Source: Leptodontidium sp. MPI-SDFR-AT-0119 (lineage: Eukaryota > Ascomycota > Leotiomycetes > Helotiales > Leptodontidiaceae). From it: 64,000 nucleotides of DNA. The notes below the pieces were generated by a model. The model was not told where the DNA came from. It saw nothing but the letters and a program-made list of their open reading frames with translations, and made no database searches. Below are positions 43,066-54,444 of the stretch, piece by piece. Position 1 is the stretch's first letter, and each line of letters starts with the position of its first letter. The stretch is taken from assembly GCA_020726505.1 (NCBI GenBank), contig JAHLEZ010000003.1, positions 4,092,001 through 4,156,000 on the forward strand. Reading direction: 5' to 3'. A program made the translations under genes and the position numbers.

Positions 43066-44813
43066 TCAAAATACACCAATCCACAGCCCTTCACGATCCA
43101 ATCTCCATAGGCGTACCATAGCTGTGATTCGAACAGTAAGCAAGGCATCTGCCACACACAGAACACAGAGTACCAACCTTGAATTGATAAACCCTCCCTC
43201 ACTCGTAACCCCGAGCTGCTGCATAGGCCATTGAATCCACGACAGATGCTCCTCATCAATCAGGGGATAGATCTTAGCAAACAAACGCCTTCCAAACCCT
43301 TCCAGCCACCATTTCGAGCTAAGGTACTCTGGAATCATGGCGAAATAAGCGACTATTACTAGACATTCCTGAGTCGGTATCTGTAAGAGCTCCAGAAACC
43401 CCTCTTTCAGCTGGAACGGCCATCGGAAAACGTCAGATACTTCGCGCACTTCTTCGGGGAGACTGTGAATGACTTTGTATATCTTGAGCATGTCATCTGA
43501 ATGGGGTCAGTATCCGGTTCTTTGCCATGTCTATCTAAGCATTTCGAAAGACGGAAAATAAATCGAACGGGTGGGAGCGAAGGGTAGCTTACTGATAGCG
43601 CAGTCATAAGCTTCTCGAGCTTCCGGATCTGAAACTCTCTCTTCAATCAAAAGAGACAGTTCTCCCAGGCGATCAGCTTCTAAAAAGTAAGCAGGCGAAT
43701 CCGCGACCATGTTTTGCAATCGGGTTCTGCGTTCTCCGGCTTTCAACAGGGGACCAATGGGACCGCTGCGGAGAGTGGCGTCTGCCATTCGGATCAGAGA
43801 GTAGCTTTGCCGCGATAGAAAAATCCAACTGGATTCGCCGCCTAGGACGGATTCGTCTGTTTGGCCTATTGTTGTGTAGGTGTAGAGACATGTCAGTGCT
43901 GAAAAAATATACATGGCTGAGGCGTTCTCTTTGGCGAAGGCGCTGAGTGCTGGTGTTGCTTTTGCGAGGCCGGATTTGTGGTGGAGGGTTGCTTGTTCTG
44001 TGCAGAATTCCTTTCGGTCGGGGAAACACTATGTATGGTTTGTTAGCAAGGAAAGTTCGGTGTGAGGGGACAGAGCAAGAAAGGCTTTGGTTTGAGCAGT
44101 TCGATCAGGGATATTCTTCTCAACATTGGAGACTTGGAAGCAGTAAACGCGCGGTATTGAAATCTTACATAGCCCATATGAAGTGCGGACAGAGCCAGAA
44201 TTCCATGTAAAACGTAGTCATGAAGAAATCCCAACTGCGGTACTGTGATTGTCCATAACCTGATTGTTGCAGGATCACGGTGCAGAGTTAGAGCTGTAGA
44301 CGTGCAGTAGTTGTGAAGTAGCTCCAAGTCGATGATATTCAAGTTGAGATTGCCACTGGATGAGAGCTAGAGTGTATTAGTTCGTAGACTCCATTCGCAT
44401 TCAAGTGAGGGAGGAATACTTACAGCTGCACCTGGTGACAGAATAGGTACCTGTGAAGGGGCATATGCGCATACCAATGTATGGTTGATACAATTATCGC
44501 ATTCCGGTCTGGCCTCATCACACTACAAATTCACTCATCAGAAAATATTCCAAAGATCTGCAGAGTTTTGATGACATTTGAGACGAGGAACAGCCGTCCA
44601 TCCAGCCAGCCCTCACCCAAGCCTTGAGAAGATGGAAATACTAAGACTTAAGACTTTTGAAAAGCTTAATCCTACCTTAATTTTCCGCTTCTTGCAAGTC
44701 AGGCATCCGGTCTTCGTCTTTCGATGCGGGCGTCTCGTATGGATCTTTACTCGTAGGTTCTCACTGGATGAGGCTCGAGATGAGATGTACGAAGCCTTTT
44801 CGCCTGAATCCAT
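43066..44813 (-). CDS. Zn2Cys6 fungal-type transcription factor
   Basis: Exons 44813-44676, 44522-44424, 44366-44169, 44028-43593 and 43496-43066 give 433 aa. The DNA-binding cluster is assembled only after splicing of the 153-nt first intron: GCLTCKKRKIK plus CDEARPECDNCINHTLVC gives the canonical Cys spacing (2-6-6-2-6) that binds two zinc ions. A basic N-terminus (HTRRPHRKTKT) precedes it. The remainder is the helical regulatory region of the sterol-uptake-control/fungal-specific factor type (LHNYCTSTALTLHRDPATIR, LHGILALSALHMGY). The C-terminus after GGFINSR is uncertain because a further intron is possible. No target can be named. The aminotransferase/ABC pair and the GST lie on either side, but no link is shown. 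Confidence 0.88.
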
Positions 44814-45475
44814 GATTTCTCAACATATGCGGGAGAGTCTTCAGACGGTGAGAGTGAATAGAAGATACATTCAGAACTTCGTCTAGCAGGGGACGCGTAC
44901 GCGTATGCGGTTGTGGTTGAATGGAGTCTCGGTTGTTGAAATTGTTTGGGGTGCGTGCGAAAAATTACGAGAATCCGAGCTGATGGCGTTACGTGCCTCA
45001 GGTTGTGTCTACCACACTGATGTGATTGGATAATTTCAATTTCAGGGGGGGCTGGCTCCTGGCTTGTAGTCGAGACTGGTCTTCAAGTTCCCCAAAATAG
45101 AAGACCAACCTCAGGAAATAGAAGTAAACAGCGTCAGAACTACATCGCCAAAATAGTCACGAACAAGAACCCCCTTTTGAAATCTAACTTCCACGTTCTC
45201 TTCCATAATTCGATGCCACGTGGCTTACCTCAGAAGATAGAGTTTAGAGCAAGTGATGGCCGGCCCCAAGGTTCTTAACAAACCTCTCGGAATTTACCAA
45301 GTAACTGTCAAGTTCTCCTCGACAATTCGATGCCACGTGGCTTACCTCAAAAGATACCTAGGGAATGAAGCTAGTGATGGCCCAAGGTCTTTAACAAAGA
45401 GGGGTTTCGAAAACAGGACTGACAAGAAGCTGGAATAAATTTTGTTAGCTGACAACTACATCCCCCAGCTTCACA
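44814..45475. promoter_or_regulatory. Divergent region of the Zn2Cys6 gene and GST, with a duplicated segment
   Basis: 662 nt with no gene. It holds the imperfect tandem duplication annotated at 45190-45402. An ACGCGTACGCGT-like palindromic stretch lies near 44893-44905. Confidence 0.55.
45190..45402. repeat. Imperfect tandem duplication carrying two GCCACGTGGC palindromes
   Basis: Two copies of roughly 95-100 nt, offset by 117 nt, share AATTCGATGCCACGTGGCTT, the following TACCTCA and the downstream AGTGATGGC and CCAAGG blocks. Each copy contains a perfect 10-nt palindrome with a CACGTG core (45215-45224 and 45332-45341), a bHLH-type binding site. Confidence 0.85.
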
Positions 45476-46569
45476 ATGGCCTCAAACTTCTATCTTCCAG
45501 ATACGCCCTCAGAGATCAAATATGCCAAAGTGAGAATCCCATGTAGGCTCCTAGAATGGTGCTGAGCTGATGCCAAGACCAGGGACTTCACTTGATCACC
45601 ACTTCCACTCCAAATGGCAAGAAAGTCCAGATCATGCTTGAGGAGCTTCGAGAGGCTTATGGCACTGAATGTATGTGTCGGACATATATTTCTCAAATTC
45701 ATATTGATGTGGTACTCAACAGTCACCCACACTCTCATCTCTTTTCGCACCAACGACCACAAGAAGGATTGGTTCCTCAAGTTGAATCCCAATGGTACAG
45801 TTACATTCCACGTTGATTTATATTTCAAGTCTGATCTTGAATGCTAGGCCGAATCCCAGTTATCGTTGATAATATCAAATCTCCGCCTTTCCCTGTGATG
45901 GAAACATCAGCTGTGCTGCTCTACCTTATCAAGGAATTCGACCCCAAGGACATATTCGGCTTCAAAGATGACCTCGAACAATCGCAATGCTTACAGTGGT
46001 TGTTCTTTTGGCATGGAAGCGTAAGCTTGGTTCTCCCCTCCCCAGACATTCAGCTCTGATACTTTTAGGGACAACCTGTCCAAGGGCAGTTGAATTGGTT
46101 CGGAAAGTTGGCTCCAGAAAAGAATGAATGTGAGCTTCGCCATCACATATTACTTCAGCACTGACTCTTGGTGGAAAGTCACTATCAATCTCGTCAAGAA
46201 GGAAACTTTTCGACTTTTTGGGGTTCTGGAAATTCACCTGTCGGGCAAGTTCACAGGTGAGCCTCGAGAGTATCTGGCGGGTAGTGGAAAGGGGAAGTAC
46301 TCCGTTGCAGATATAGGAACATGGCGTAAGTTTCCCTGTCTTGACCGAGCTCTCAGCTGATATATTTTCAGCTTGGGTTTCGGGACATGATTTCTCGGGT
46401 CAAATCAGCGAGGCTGAAATGAAGGAGTTTCCGCACTTGTTGAAGTGGATTGAGAGGATTTCAGAGGTATGCATGTCAGAAGCAGATTACAATCAAGTGC
46501 TAATTTGATATATAGCGATCCGCTGTCAAGAAGGGAACTGGTCAGGCGTGGTATGGCGAAAGCCATTAA
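45476..46569 (+). CDS. Glutathione S-transferase, URE2p-like
   Basis: Eight small exons (45476-45529, 45583-45670, 45723-45794, 45848-46020, 46069-46129, 46179-46325, 46372-46466, 46516-46569) give 247 aa, with every phase consistent. The enzyme would conjugate glutathione to electrophiles or reduce peroxides in the cytosol. The N-terminal thioredoxin-like domain has TSTPNGKKVQIMLEEL, KLNPNGRIPVIVDN and the glutathione-contacting METSAVLLYLIKEFDP. The helical C-terminal domain shows FFWHGSGQPVQGQLNWF, LSGKFTGEPREYLAG and KYSVADIGTWPWVSGH. It ends KKGTGQAWYGESH, typical for the group. Exon 6 was placed by matching the family pattern EK-x-TINLVKKETFRL and depends on a weak AAG acceptor (46178). 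Confidence 0.9.
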
Positions 46570-47841
46570 TTGTCCAAGATCAGCTTTCCCATTGAGTCCC
46601 TACAGTTTGATATTTAGCATCGAAGTCATTGGAAGTATTGACGTGATTTTGGGGAAGATTTAAGAATTCCGTTCATTTTCTATGTGTCCCTCCTAGGTCT
46701 TCTTCTGTTTGCCTATGATTATTCACTGCATTCTAGGTTGGTTCGGCCAAAGAAAACCAGCAAACAACGCTGGCAGACAGTCCTACAACACAATCATTTA
46801 AGCCCGGTTACCGTGGTTTTGTTGTCCATCCTGAGCTCATTCAATGTCGCAAACATGGCAAGCGACTTTGGAATTGCACAGTTATTTAGGCATGCTGCGA
46901 CAAATAGGGTGCAAAACGCCTTTGCCAGGAAATATTACTTTGGTAGCTGCGGTGGTGAATCATATCCCCAATCAGGTTCGGGTTGTTTACCACAACAGGA
47001 ATTACAGGTGGAGTCTCAGGCAGTAATTTAGGCCTGATTTCTCGAATTCTCGCTTAGACCAGGGACAACCCTTTAAAAACTTCGAGCAGTCCGCTATTTC
47101 GAGCTCTCTGTACAAACAACATTTCCCTGACGCTCGATCTATCATGCTGCCACTTTGACTGGGTGCGTAACTCTCACGCCCGTCGCTCCTTCCCAATTGG
47201 TCCGTCTGCCACCTTCCCAATCAGGCGTTTGCGTTTGTCCAGGCTTGATCTTGTTTGTTTGTTTGATTCCTGCTGTCGCCTGCCTTTGTGTTGTCAACAT
47301 GCCAACAACCAGCTTCAATCTTGACCTACTTACTTGAAGAACGTTGCTCTGCGGATCCCATCTTGAGACCAGAAGAACCTGACTCCCCCTGAACAGGAAG
47401 CTGACAGCCGATCCCCAAGGAAACAGTGCAAACATGATGGTGGCTGAGGGCATTCTTGACCCTCCTGAAGGGAGCTTGACCTGTGAGTAGACACTATCAA
47501 CTCTCTACACACCGTCTACACAATAAATGCACTATTGTCCTCAACTCCATAGCCTGCTGTTTGCATCTACCTCCACAGAATACTCCTCCTTCGCAAAGAG
47601 GGTCCACAGCACAACTTAGCTTCTCTGATAGCTTTGCATTCTCAACTTGTAAGCATTGCTTCCCCACTGTGTAAACAAACGGTTGCACATCATATTATAT
47701 CTCCATCTCCGACAAAGAAACAGATACTACTTCGGTAATTCACTTCAAGCGAGCCTTTTGTTGATCACTCTACAAGTACTGACTTGAAGACGCTCGTCAA
47801 CATCCCCTCTTTCCAAGAACTCGTCTTTCAACACCACAAAC
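46570..47841. other. Intergenic region, no gene recognised
   Basis: Short ORFs on both strands (for example 46684-47031) have no recognisable features. A TTTGTTTGTTTG tract lies near 47248-47262. The right end is the leader of the SET-domain gene. Confidence 0.45.
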
Positions 47842-49011
47842 ATGGCTGACAATGCAACAGCTCCAACTGATACTCTACAGGGCGAGAAGATCACAAATAT
47901 GTTCCCTACAATCATCGAGACTGCGGTGCCAGGCTCACTGGAACATCCATTGGGTCTGGCCGAAGACTTCGACACTTGGATGGAGGTTCGGCGCATTTGG
48001 ACTTGGTATCGGGTAAGCAGCTCAACTTCAGTTCAACAATACCTGTTAACATGGATAGAAATCTCGGGGATCGACGACAAGCAAAGCTAAACAAACAGAT
48101 GGGGAGGGTAGCCTTCAAAGGCTGCCCGACCCTCCTGTTTGTGGAACCACGAATCCACGACGAGCATTCCTCGATTCCGTGACCGAAAGTCGACTCCTCA
48201 CACCATCCTCCTCAAACTCCTCGATTCTCTCCAATAATTCCGATAGCACACCACCTTCCTCCTCCTCTACATCTCCGGCGAGCTCCTTTTCCAAATCTTT
48301 CTCCGCCCACACACCTCTCTCCACTTCCTCTCCCTCGTCTACACTCACGCCAATACCCCATTACCCTTCTCCCGCTAACGATATTCTGTACTCGACCGAA
48401 TACTTCGAAGTCCGACGATCAGAGAAAGGTGGATATGGGGCATTTGCAACGAAGGATATTGAGAAAGAGATAATCGTCATGACCGAGAAGCCGTTGTTTA
48501 GAGCAACTTTTATGGAGGTCTTCGTGGAGTTGGAGAAATTGACAAAGGAGCAAAGACGAGAATACAGAACACTTCACGGACACATGCGTCTCTCAAATTC
48601 AGAGGATCTTGCAATTTACAAAACGAACCGGTACGTCAAATACTCTCTGAAAAGCTGACTTGAAGTCAAACTCGGCTCCTGTTCATGGACCCATTGCTGT
48701 CGTACTTGACTAACTCTTCTTGCATTAGATTTGAAACCTGTGGTGGAAAAGGAGGTATCTTCATTAAGTCATCACGGTTTAACCATGCCTGTCACCCGCA
48801 CGCCACTTGTACCTACCGCTATGACGAATCTACCGATACTCTCATATTCACTGCCTGCAACCCAATCAACAAGGGCGACGAGATGACCATATCGTATACT
48901 TCAAACGCTTCTCAGTTGATGGACAATTACGGATTCTACTGCGACTGCTCTGGGTGTCCCAGACCAAAAGTAGCGGCGAAACAGGCGAGAAGACTTCGAG
49001 GACCATGGTGA
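47842..49011 (+). CDS. SET-domain protein (putative lysine methyltransferase)
   Basis: Exons 47842-48012, 48059-48630 and 48729-49011 give 341 aa. An N-terminal part of about 60 residues is followed by a Ser/Thr/Pro-rich linker (NSSILSNNSDSTPPSSSSTS). The SET domain then runs from FEVRRSEKGGYGAFATKDIE through RFNHACHPHATC, the NH-x-C/S-x-P motif for the methyl donor, and KGDEMTISYTSNA. YGFYCDCSGC at the end is a post-SET-type Cys cluster. These marks indicate S-adenosylmethionine-dependent protein methylation of the small SMYD-like class common in fungi. Substrate unknown. The join between exons 1 and 2 is the less certain one. A start inside exon 2 is possible. Confidence 0.85.
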
Positions 49012-49512
49012 AGAGTGTAAGAATTATTGTACAACTATAAAAATGGGTGAGGAGGACTGGGAGTGAAGGAGAGTGTCATAATCATGTATTAACCTCAAAC
49101 TCAAACGTGCATTTCGAGAGATGGCGACAAGGGGAGTTCGTGGTGGGTTTAATTGGGCTGTCGGTGGCCAATCTGCTTGCAGTATTTTCAACAAGACGCA
49201 AGGACTTCAGCGTTACCTGAACCTCAACCTCGTTTCGCTTTGACTAGATAGTCAGCGTTGCTTTCACATAGATTTCAACGCGATTCTTTTACCATAGAGC
49301 ACTAGGAATATGATGACTCAGTGCTAGGGTGTTCTATTCATACCTAGCTACTGCTGAACTCAAACTATTCAACAGTCAGTGAATGTTTGCAGGTTCGCGA
49401 GGGTCTATTCTCCTAATTCATCGCTTCACAAAATTTTCCAATTTTTCAGGACCTAGACCATGCTATCGCCACACTTCATATCTTCCTACCAGAGACCATC
49501 GCGAAGCAAGAC
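49012..49512. other. Intergenic region, nothing recognised
   Basis: 501 nt between two plus-strand genes. No features seen. Confidence 0.4.
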
Positions 49513-49905
49513 ATGACGAACATAAAATCTCGTCTAGGGAATCTCTTCCGCTTTCTCTCACCAGGCCCTCCTTCACCAGCAACTCCAAACGATGGCTGCC
49601 CATTCCAGAATGAGAGCCAAGCTCAGCTCGCCCAGGAGTACGAAGGAGAGCAAGCAAGACAGCTACCACCAACGCCATCTTTCACGCTCATTCCAGCAGA
49701 ACATGCACAACCTTCCCAGCCTCCAGCACATCCTCCTCAGCAAGCCTACAACCACCGCGACCAATATCACGCTCAGGAAACATATAGCTCATCTGAGATA
49801 AATCCAGCATACCCACTTTACGTATCAACAGCCAACGGACATGTTTGCCGATACTGCGCTGCTGCAGATCGATTTCCTGTGCGACCAACTCGGTGTCCAT
49901 TCTAG
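49513..49905 (+). CDS. Unidentified small Pro/Gln-rich protein (130 aa)
   Basis: This open frame begins MTNIKSRLGNLFRFLSPGPP. It is rich in Pro, Gln and Ser and ends with a short Cys-containing tail (NGHVCRYCAAADRFP). No family recognised. A further open stretch (49951-50160, charged, with NRGNEERHVRQREQDRREW) follows and could be a second exon, but a stop codon precedes the only good donor, so it is not joined. Confidence 0.4.
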   Translation: MTNIKSRLGNLFRFLSPGPPSPATPNDGCPFQNESQAQLAQEYEGEQARQLPPTPSFTLIPAEHAQPSQPPAHPPQQAYNHRDQYHAQETYSSSEINPAYPLYVSTANGHVCRYCAAADRFPVRPTRCPF

Positions 49906-50734
49906 GGTAAACTCATTGAGTTTGCCCAATTTCAGCAGCATCCGCCGATTGTGACGACTTCATCTACACTTCAAACACGGAATAATCATTTTGATGGGCT
50001 GGAATTTGTGGAGGAGCAGGCAGATATTGAGAATAGAGGGAATGAGGAAAGACATGTGAGGCAGCGTGAACAGGACAGGAGGGAGTGGACTGGTGAAAGT
50101 ACTACGGAAGAACCTGCTGAGTTTATCAGCGATCGACGGAGCAGAATTATTGAGGGGTGAATGGATGAGTGTATTGACGAGAGATTTTTAGGATGGGAGG
50201 ATGCAGGGGAGCTTGACATTTGGGGTCGTGCAAGGTGGGGAGATAATGGATATTATGATAATCTTGATGAGGAGTCTGAGGGTGATGCTTGGCGGATGTT
50301 GGATAATGTGTGGGGAGGACGAGAATAGCTCGAGCTACTGGGTAACGTGTTGTTTTGCACTGAGATTGCTTTTGCTGTACGAATAGTGAGTCGTGTGAAA
50401 GTGACGTTACAAAAGTCATCGATGACATTCTTGATAATGATTCACTCGTCCGTATTTTAATTTTATGATTCTGATCTGTCATATGAGTGTCAGTGAGCAT
50501 AGCAGTATAGCAGCCTCCAAGCGATTCCTAGAATCGTGTGCACTATGTTGCAATGCCTCATTCTGAAAGGGCTTCATATATAATGATCCCAGTCTCTCTC
50601 CAGTACAAGTTCTCAATCATCAACGCTTTCCAGGTTCATAGACAAAACAGTCTCAGAATTACGCCCAGACTACTAGAAGCTTCTTCGACAACAAAATATC
50701 CGCGCAAGTCTCTCTCACCCCTACCAATACTCCA
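49906..50734. other. Intergenic region with a possible exon fragment
   Basis: Contains the charged open stretch 49951-50160 noted with the preceding ORF. Otherwise nothing is recognised. Confidence 0.35.
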
Positions 50735-51211
50735 ATGAGGCCATGTCCAAGATGTCCTCACCGACTTTCCGATCTTTGGACACACGTGTATATAGCCGAA
50801 CTTGAGCCGTCTCAAGCCCATGAAAGACCATCCTACACTTCAAATTTCATTCAAACAAACTGTAGGAAAGGAAAATCAGGTAGCGGAGACGTCATCAACA
50901 ACCAACTCCCCAGCTACGAAGCTGAGTCAAGCCTAGCCAGCATTCAGACAAACCGCTCAACCGAAACGCTAGTTGCAGATATACCTGCTGAGCTTCACGA
51001 TGGAAATGATCCAGAAGGCAAGCCAGCGCCTGAATCACCAGCGACTGGCTACGAGACACGAATCACATATTGTAGTCATGAGGAGCACGATGAGGTCTGG
51101 GCAATGTCAAACATTCCTAGAGCTCCTACACCTTTCAATTCGCCCCAAATCAAGGCAAGCAAAGTCACCACACTAAACATGGAAGAAGTGCTCGATCGTC
51201 TGAAGATCTGA
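50735..51211 (+). CDS. Unidentified small protein (158 aa)
   Basis: This open frame begins MRPCPRCPHRLSDLW, with a Cys-x-x-Cys pair near the start. It then becomes polar and disordered-looking (QLPSYEAESSLASIQTNRST) and ends in a short helical segment, NMEEVLDRLKI. No family recognised. Composition and position next to the 49513-49905 ORF hint at a pair of lineage-specific genes. Confidence 0.4.
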   Translation: MRPCPRCPHRLSDLWTHVYIAELEPSQAHERPSYTSNFIQTNCRKGKSGSGDVINNQLPSYEAESSLASIQTNRSTETLVADIPAELHDGNDPEGKPAPESPATGYETRITYCSHEEHDEVWAMSNIPRAPTPFNSPQIKASKVTTLNMEEVLDRLKI

Positions 51212-52500
51212 TAAGTAGCTCCGTTGAGAGCTATTGTCTGATTCGAAACGCTGGATTGAACCTCCTCGAGGGTGAAGGCGAAAGTCAAAAGGAACTTGGG
51301 TTGGAGTAATGAACTTCGGTGACTCCGACTTGTCTAGCTGCAGAGTAAACGGTGTGATTGTACCTAGAACTGAGGTAGTAAAGAAGCTACATGGAATAGA
51401 TTGTCGGGTTTTGTATACGACAAGTCAAAAATGCGAGGACGAAGTAATCAAATGTTCTTCGGACTCATCTGATTACATGAGAACCAAACAATTGGGTGAT
51501 TTCTGAACATGAAATAACCGAGAACTGACATTGAGAATGTGGAGATTTCCGATATACTCCGAATATCTCAGAGCATTTAGGGAGAGTCGTTGAAATAAAG
51601 GAAGAAACAAGTCAGGAACAACGGTTCCCCCTTTCTGGAATGTCGTTTAAGCGAGCTAAACAACAGTTCGGTTCAGGGGCTCATCGCTAAAGCAAGGCGC
51701 AGCCGGCACATTTCCGGGCTTCAATGCCCTGAAATTACAGGCAGCTCAGCCCCAACAATCCACCTGTTGATAGGGAAATGCCAACAGTTTTATTTCTTGA
51801 CCGCACGAATACCGGGAGGATGGAGTCATGTATACCAAGGGTTCAGACGCTGAATCTCAGCCTTCGAGCAATCTTGACACTCTTGGCAACGGACCGTCAG
51901 TTCTAGAAATTCTAGCGCTTCAATCAATTTTTACATCAGGACTGTATTACCTCGGCTGACGCTACATTGCATACTTGAGTACTGAATCGTGAAGCGCTGT
52001 TTTCTTACATTCTCTTCAAGGCCCCTAGTCCGATTCTCCTATTCATGATATCCTCTTGGCGATATGATTATATCGCATGGGAAGTCTTGGTCTCCTGTTC
52101 TTTCGGGGTTCACCGTTGCTAGGAGCGGATAACACGGACTCGGCTCGGGACTCGGCTCGAATCCCAGTCTACTCCCTGTAAATTCACAAATACTAACCAA
52201 TGAGCAATTAGAATAGATTTCAGGCGGTTGGCTGACGTGGCTGTAGGGCTGGACATCTCTTGCCAAGGTCGTTTTTAGTCCCTGTGGCGCAACTCTAAAC
52301 TTGGTCGGAAATGACGTAACGATGGGGATGCTTTATTTTCGAGAACTGGGGGAATGGTGATATATTAAGAAGAGGAGCTCCCCAATTCTGTGGGCTTCAA
52401 TTAAACATCTGACATCAGCTCAATATCACCTCACCTCACTTCTCAATCAATCAATCAATCAACCCACGAATCAAGCGAAAACATATCAACAACGGCAAAA
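51212..52500. other. Intergenic region ending in the PMP3 leader
   Basis: No gene recognised. A short CGGCTCGAATCCC-like stretch near 52143-52157 recalls a tRNA B box, but no cloverleaf could be drawn. A (TCAA)n tract (about 52443-52462) lies in the probable PMP3 leader. Confidence 0.45.
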
Positions 52501-52822
52501 ATGGCAGGATCATCAACTGTAGGTGTTCCTCGAAACTTCCTTGAACCCAAGTTCTACCTCTCCAAGACAGTCAGCTAACGCAAGTACCGACAGTCTGACA
52601 TGTGCCTCTACTTCCTGGCAATTCTTGTGCCTTTTCTTCCAGTTTTTTTCAAAACAGGATGCAGCTGCGATCTCCTCATCAACATCCTACTTTGCTGCTT
52701 AGGTTGGATCCCGGGTGTCATTCGTAAGTTGGATTCCCACAGATGTGAAATCAGAACACTAATATATTCCCAAAGATGCCTGGTATGTAATTGGACAGCA
52801 CGACCCAGCCAGATATCAATAG
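52501..52822 (+). CDS. PMP3: Plasma membrane proteolipid PMP3 (UPF0057)
   Basis: Three exons (52501-52518, 52594-52723, 52776-52822) give the whole 64-residue protein, MAGSST...PARYQ. The two membrane helices are CLYFLAILVPFLPVFFKTGC and DLLINILLCCLGWIPGVIHA, with the family signature around CSCDLLINILLCCLGWIPG and the conserved ending HAWYVI. PMP3 limits membrane hyperpolarisation and cation uptake under salt stress in yeast. The first exon is only 18 nt and is needed for the start. Length and motif order match the family exactly. Confidence 0.95.
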
Positions 52823-53154
52823 ACCACCAGGATGTAGAGAGCCGAGGGAATGGATTTCACAGCAGACTCGATTTGATATAGGGGACTTGTATAAAAGTGT
52901 CGAGAAAGGAAGATAACGGAGATGGCAGGATGATACCCAGGTGTACATGTATGATAGTTTAGATGTCCTTTATTGATTGGGCACACGGAGTTAATCGATT
53001 CCAAATTTATTCTGAAAGATGGCAACTTCACCGGGTAACTGAGAACAGTGGAAGACTTTCGCGGGAAAAGGATGTAATTCCCCATGTATAAGTGTATGTA
53101 ATAACACTTCTCATCATAATTCCTCCTTATTTCTTCAGCAAGCTTCCAAACACT
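52823..53154. other. Short 3' region between convergent PMP3 and EthD genes
   Basis: 332 nt, AT-rich, nothing recognised. Confidence 0.4.
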
Positions 53155-53518
53155 CTAGTTTCCACCAACAACCTCACCAACATGTTGTTCTGGTTGAACG
53201 TCGCAGTAATTTGGAATATCAGCCAAAATCTTCTTGCCATCCTCACTACCAAATGCCTTCGCAACATTCTCCTGATTATCCCATTCCAGAATGCACTTGG
53301 TGACATATCCACTCGACGGGTCAAGTTTCACAACCTGCCACTTTTGCAGCCCGCCCGAGGAGTTCTGCCAAGTCTTTTGAAGCAATTGCATGTGGGAGTT
53401 GAGGTAGCTGTGGGGATGAAATGTAAGCATGTGTTTATGGATCTGGCATTTGTACTTACTAGTCCATGTCAAATGGTTTGCTGCCCTTGGGGTAGAGAAG
53501 GGTGACGATGACAGTCAT
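53155..53518 (-). CDS. EthD-domain protein (dimeric alpha-beta barrel, 103 aa)
   Basis: Exons 53518-53460 and 53407-53155 give 103 aa. It begins MTVIVTLLYPKGSKPFDMDY, continues YLNSHMQLLQKTW, and ends with GKKILADIPNYCDVQPEQHV. The opening beta strand, the FDxDYYLxxHM motif and the length match EthD (ethyl tert-butyl ether degradation-type) proteins, which are ferredoxin-like dimers. Fungal members are small proteins of mostly unknown role, some of them tailoring polyketides. No polyketide synthase is nearby. Confidence 0.88.
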
Positions 53519-54444
53519 TTTGAAGAGTACTTGATGTCTGTAAGCGATTAGACTAGACTTTCTACTTCATGGTTTCTGATCATAACTCACAGTATGCTCG
53601 GAAAAATTGAATAGTAAGATGAATGGGATATAGTTCGCAGTGTCTTTGTTTTTTTGGTTTTTTTTTTGTGAGTATGAAATCAATCAAAAATGAAGATAGA
53701 GGGGTTACGAGAGTTTATATATCAAGAGGGAACCCCACCTGCTTGAGTTTGAAAGTACCCCGCACCACCGGAAGTGGGAGACTTTCGGTTTTAAAGATCT
53801 TCAAAAACCCCTCCTTTAAAGCCGAGTCCCTTCAATTTTCTAACTCTTTGAGTTTCCAATGGAATTGGCATTTTGAGTTTGTCAAGTCTTTGAATTTTTG
53901 TTTTTTCATTCATTGGGGCGCTTTGAAAGCAGGGTTGAGTGCGGTGTTGTATTTTCGGGGTTCGGGAGAACGGTACGCGCCATAGGACCGAAAGACCAGA
54001 ATGCAATGGAATGCTCAGCATGCTGAATGTGACCTCGGGTTGTGGATTGAGTTATGTGCTGTAGTTTGTGACTTCATTGCAACCTAGGAGCATGTCCTCC
54101 GTTCAGACCCATTCCGTCGCTCAGAGAAGGAAGCAGAGTGTCACGTGAGGTAAACACTGGTCACTTCTGTAGGAACCCAACGTTACGGTGGATGTCAGCC
54201 ATTCGTTCGGTTCGTGGTTGTCCGGTGTTGACAAAATAAACCTTCACGGCGGTGATAGGTTGCTCCCCCTGGTCGTGGACGAAGGTGCTCAAGTGGTAGC
54301 GAAATGTCAACACTGGAAGCGAGACATAGCAAGGCGAAACTTCGATTTCGTGTTGCACTGTATACGTTTAGAACCTCCAACTTAAAGCCTCGATGCCCAA
54401 TTCTTAGGCAATTTTCGAACTTCAATGGCCTCAACATAGGAGTC
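53519..54444. other. Intergenic region, nothing recognised
   Basis: A T/TTTG-rich patch lies near 53648-53672. Short ORFs only. Confidence 0.4.

Noticed and set aside
52130..52200. Possible tRNA gene (B-box-like CGGCTCGAATCCC)
   Set aside because: No matching A box at the right distance and no acceptor stem could be drawn.
53791..54021. Small ORF with Pro/Lys-rich product
   Set aside because: No features. Composition like the surrounding intergenic DNA.
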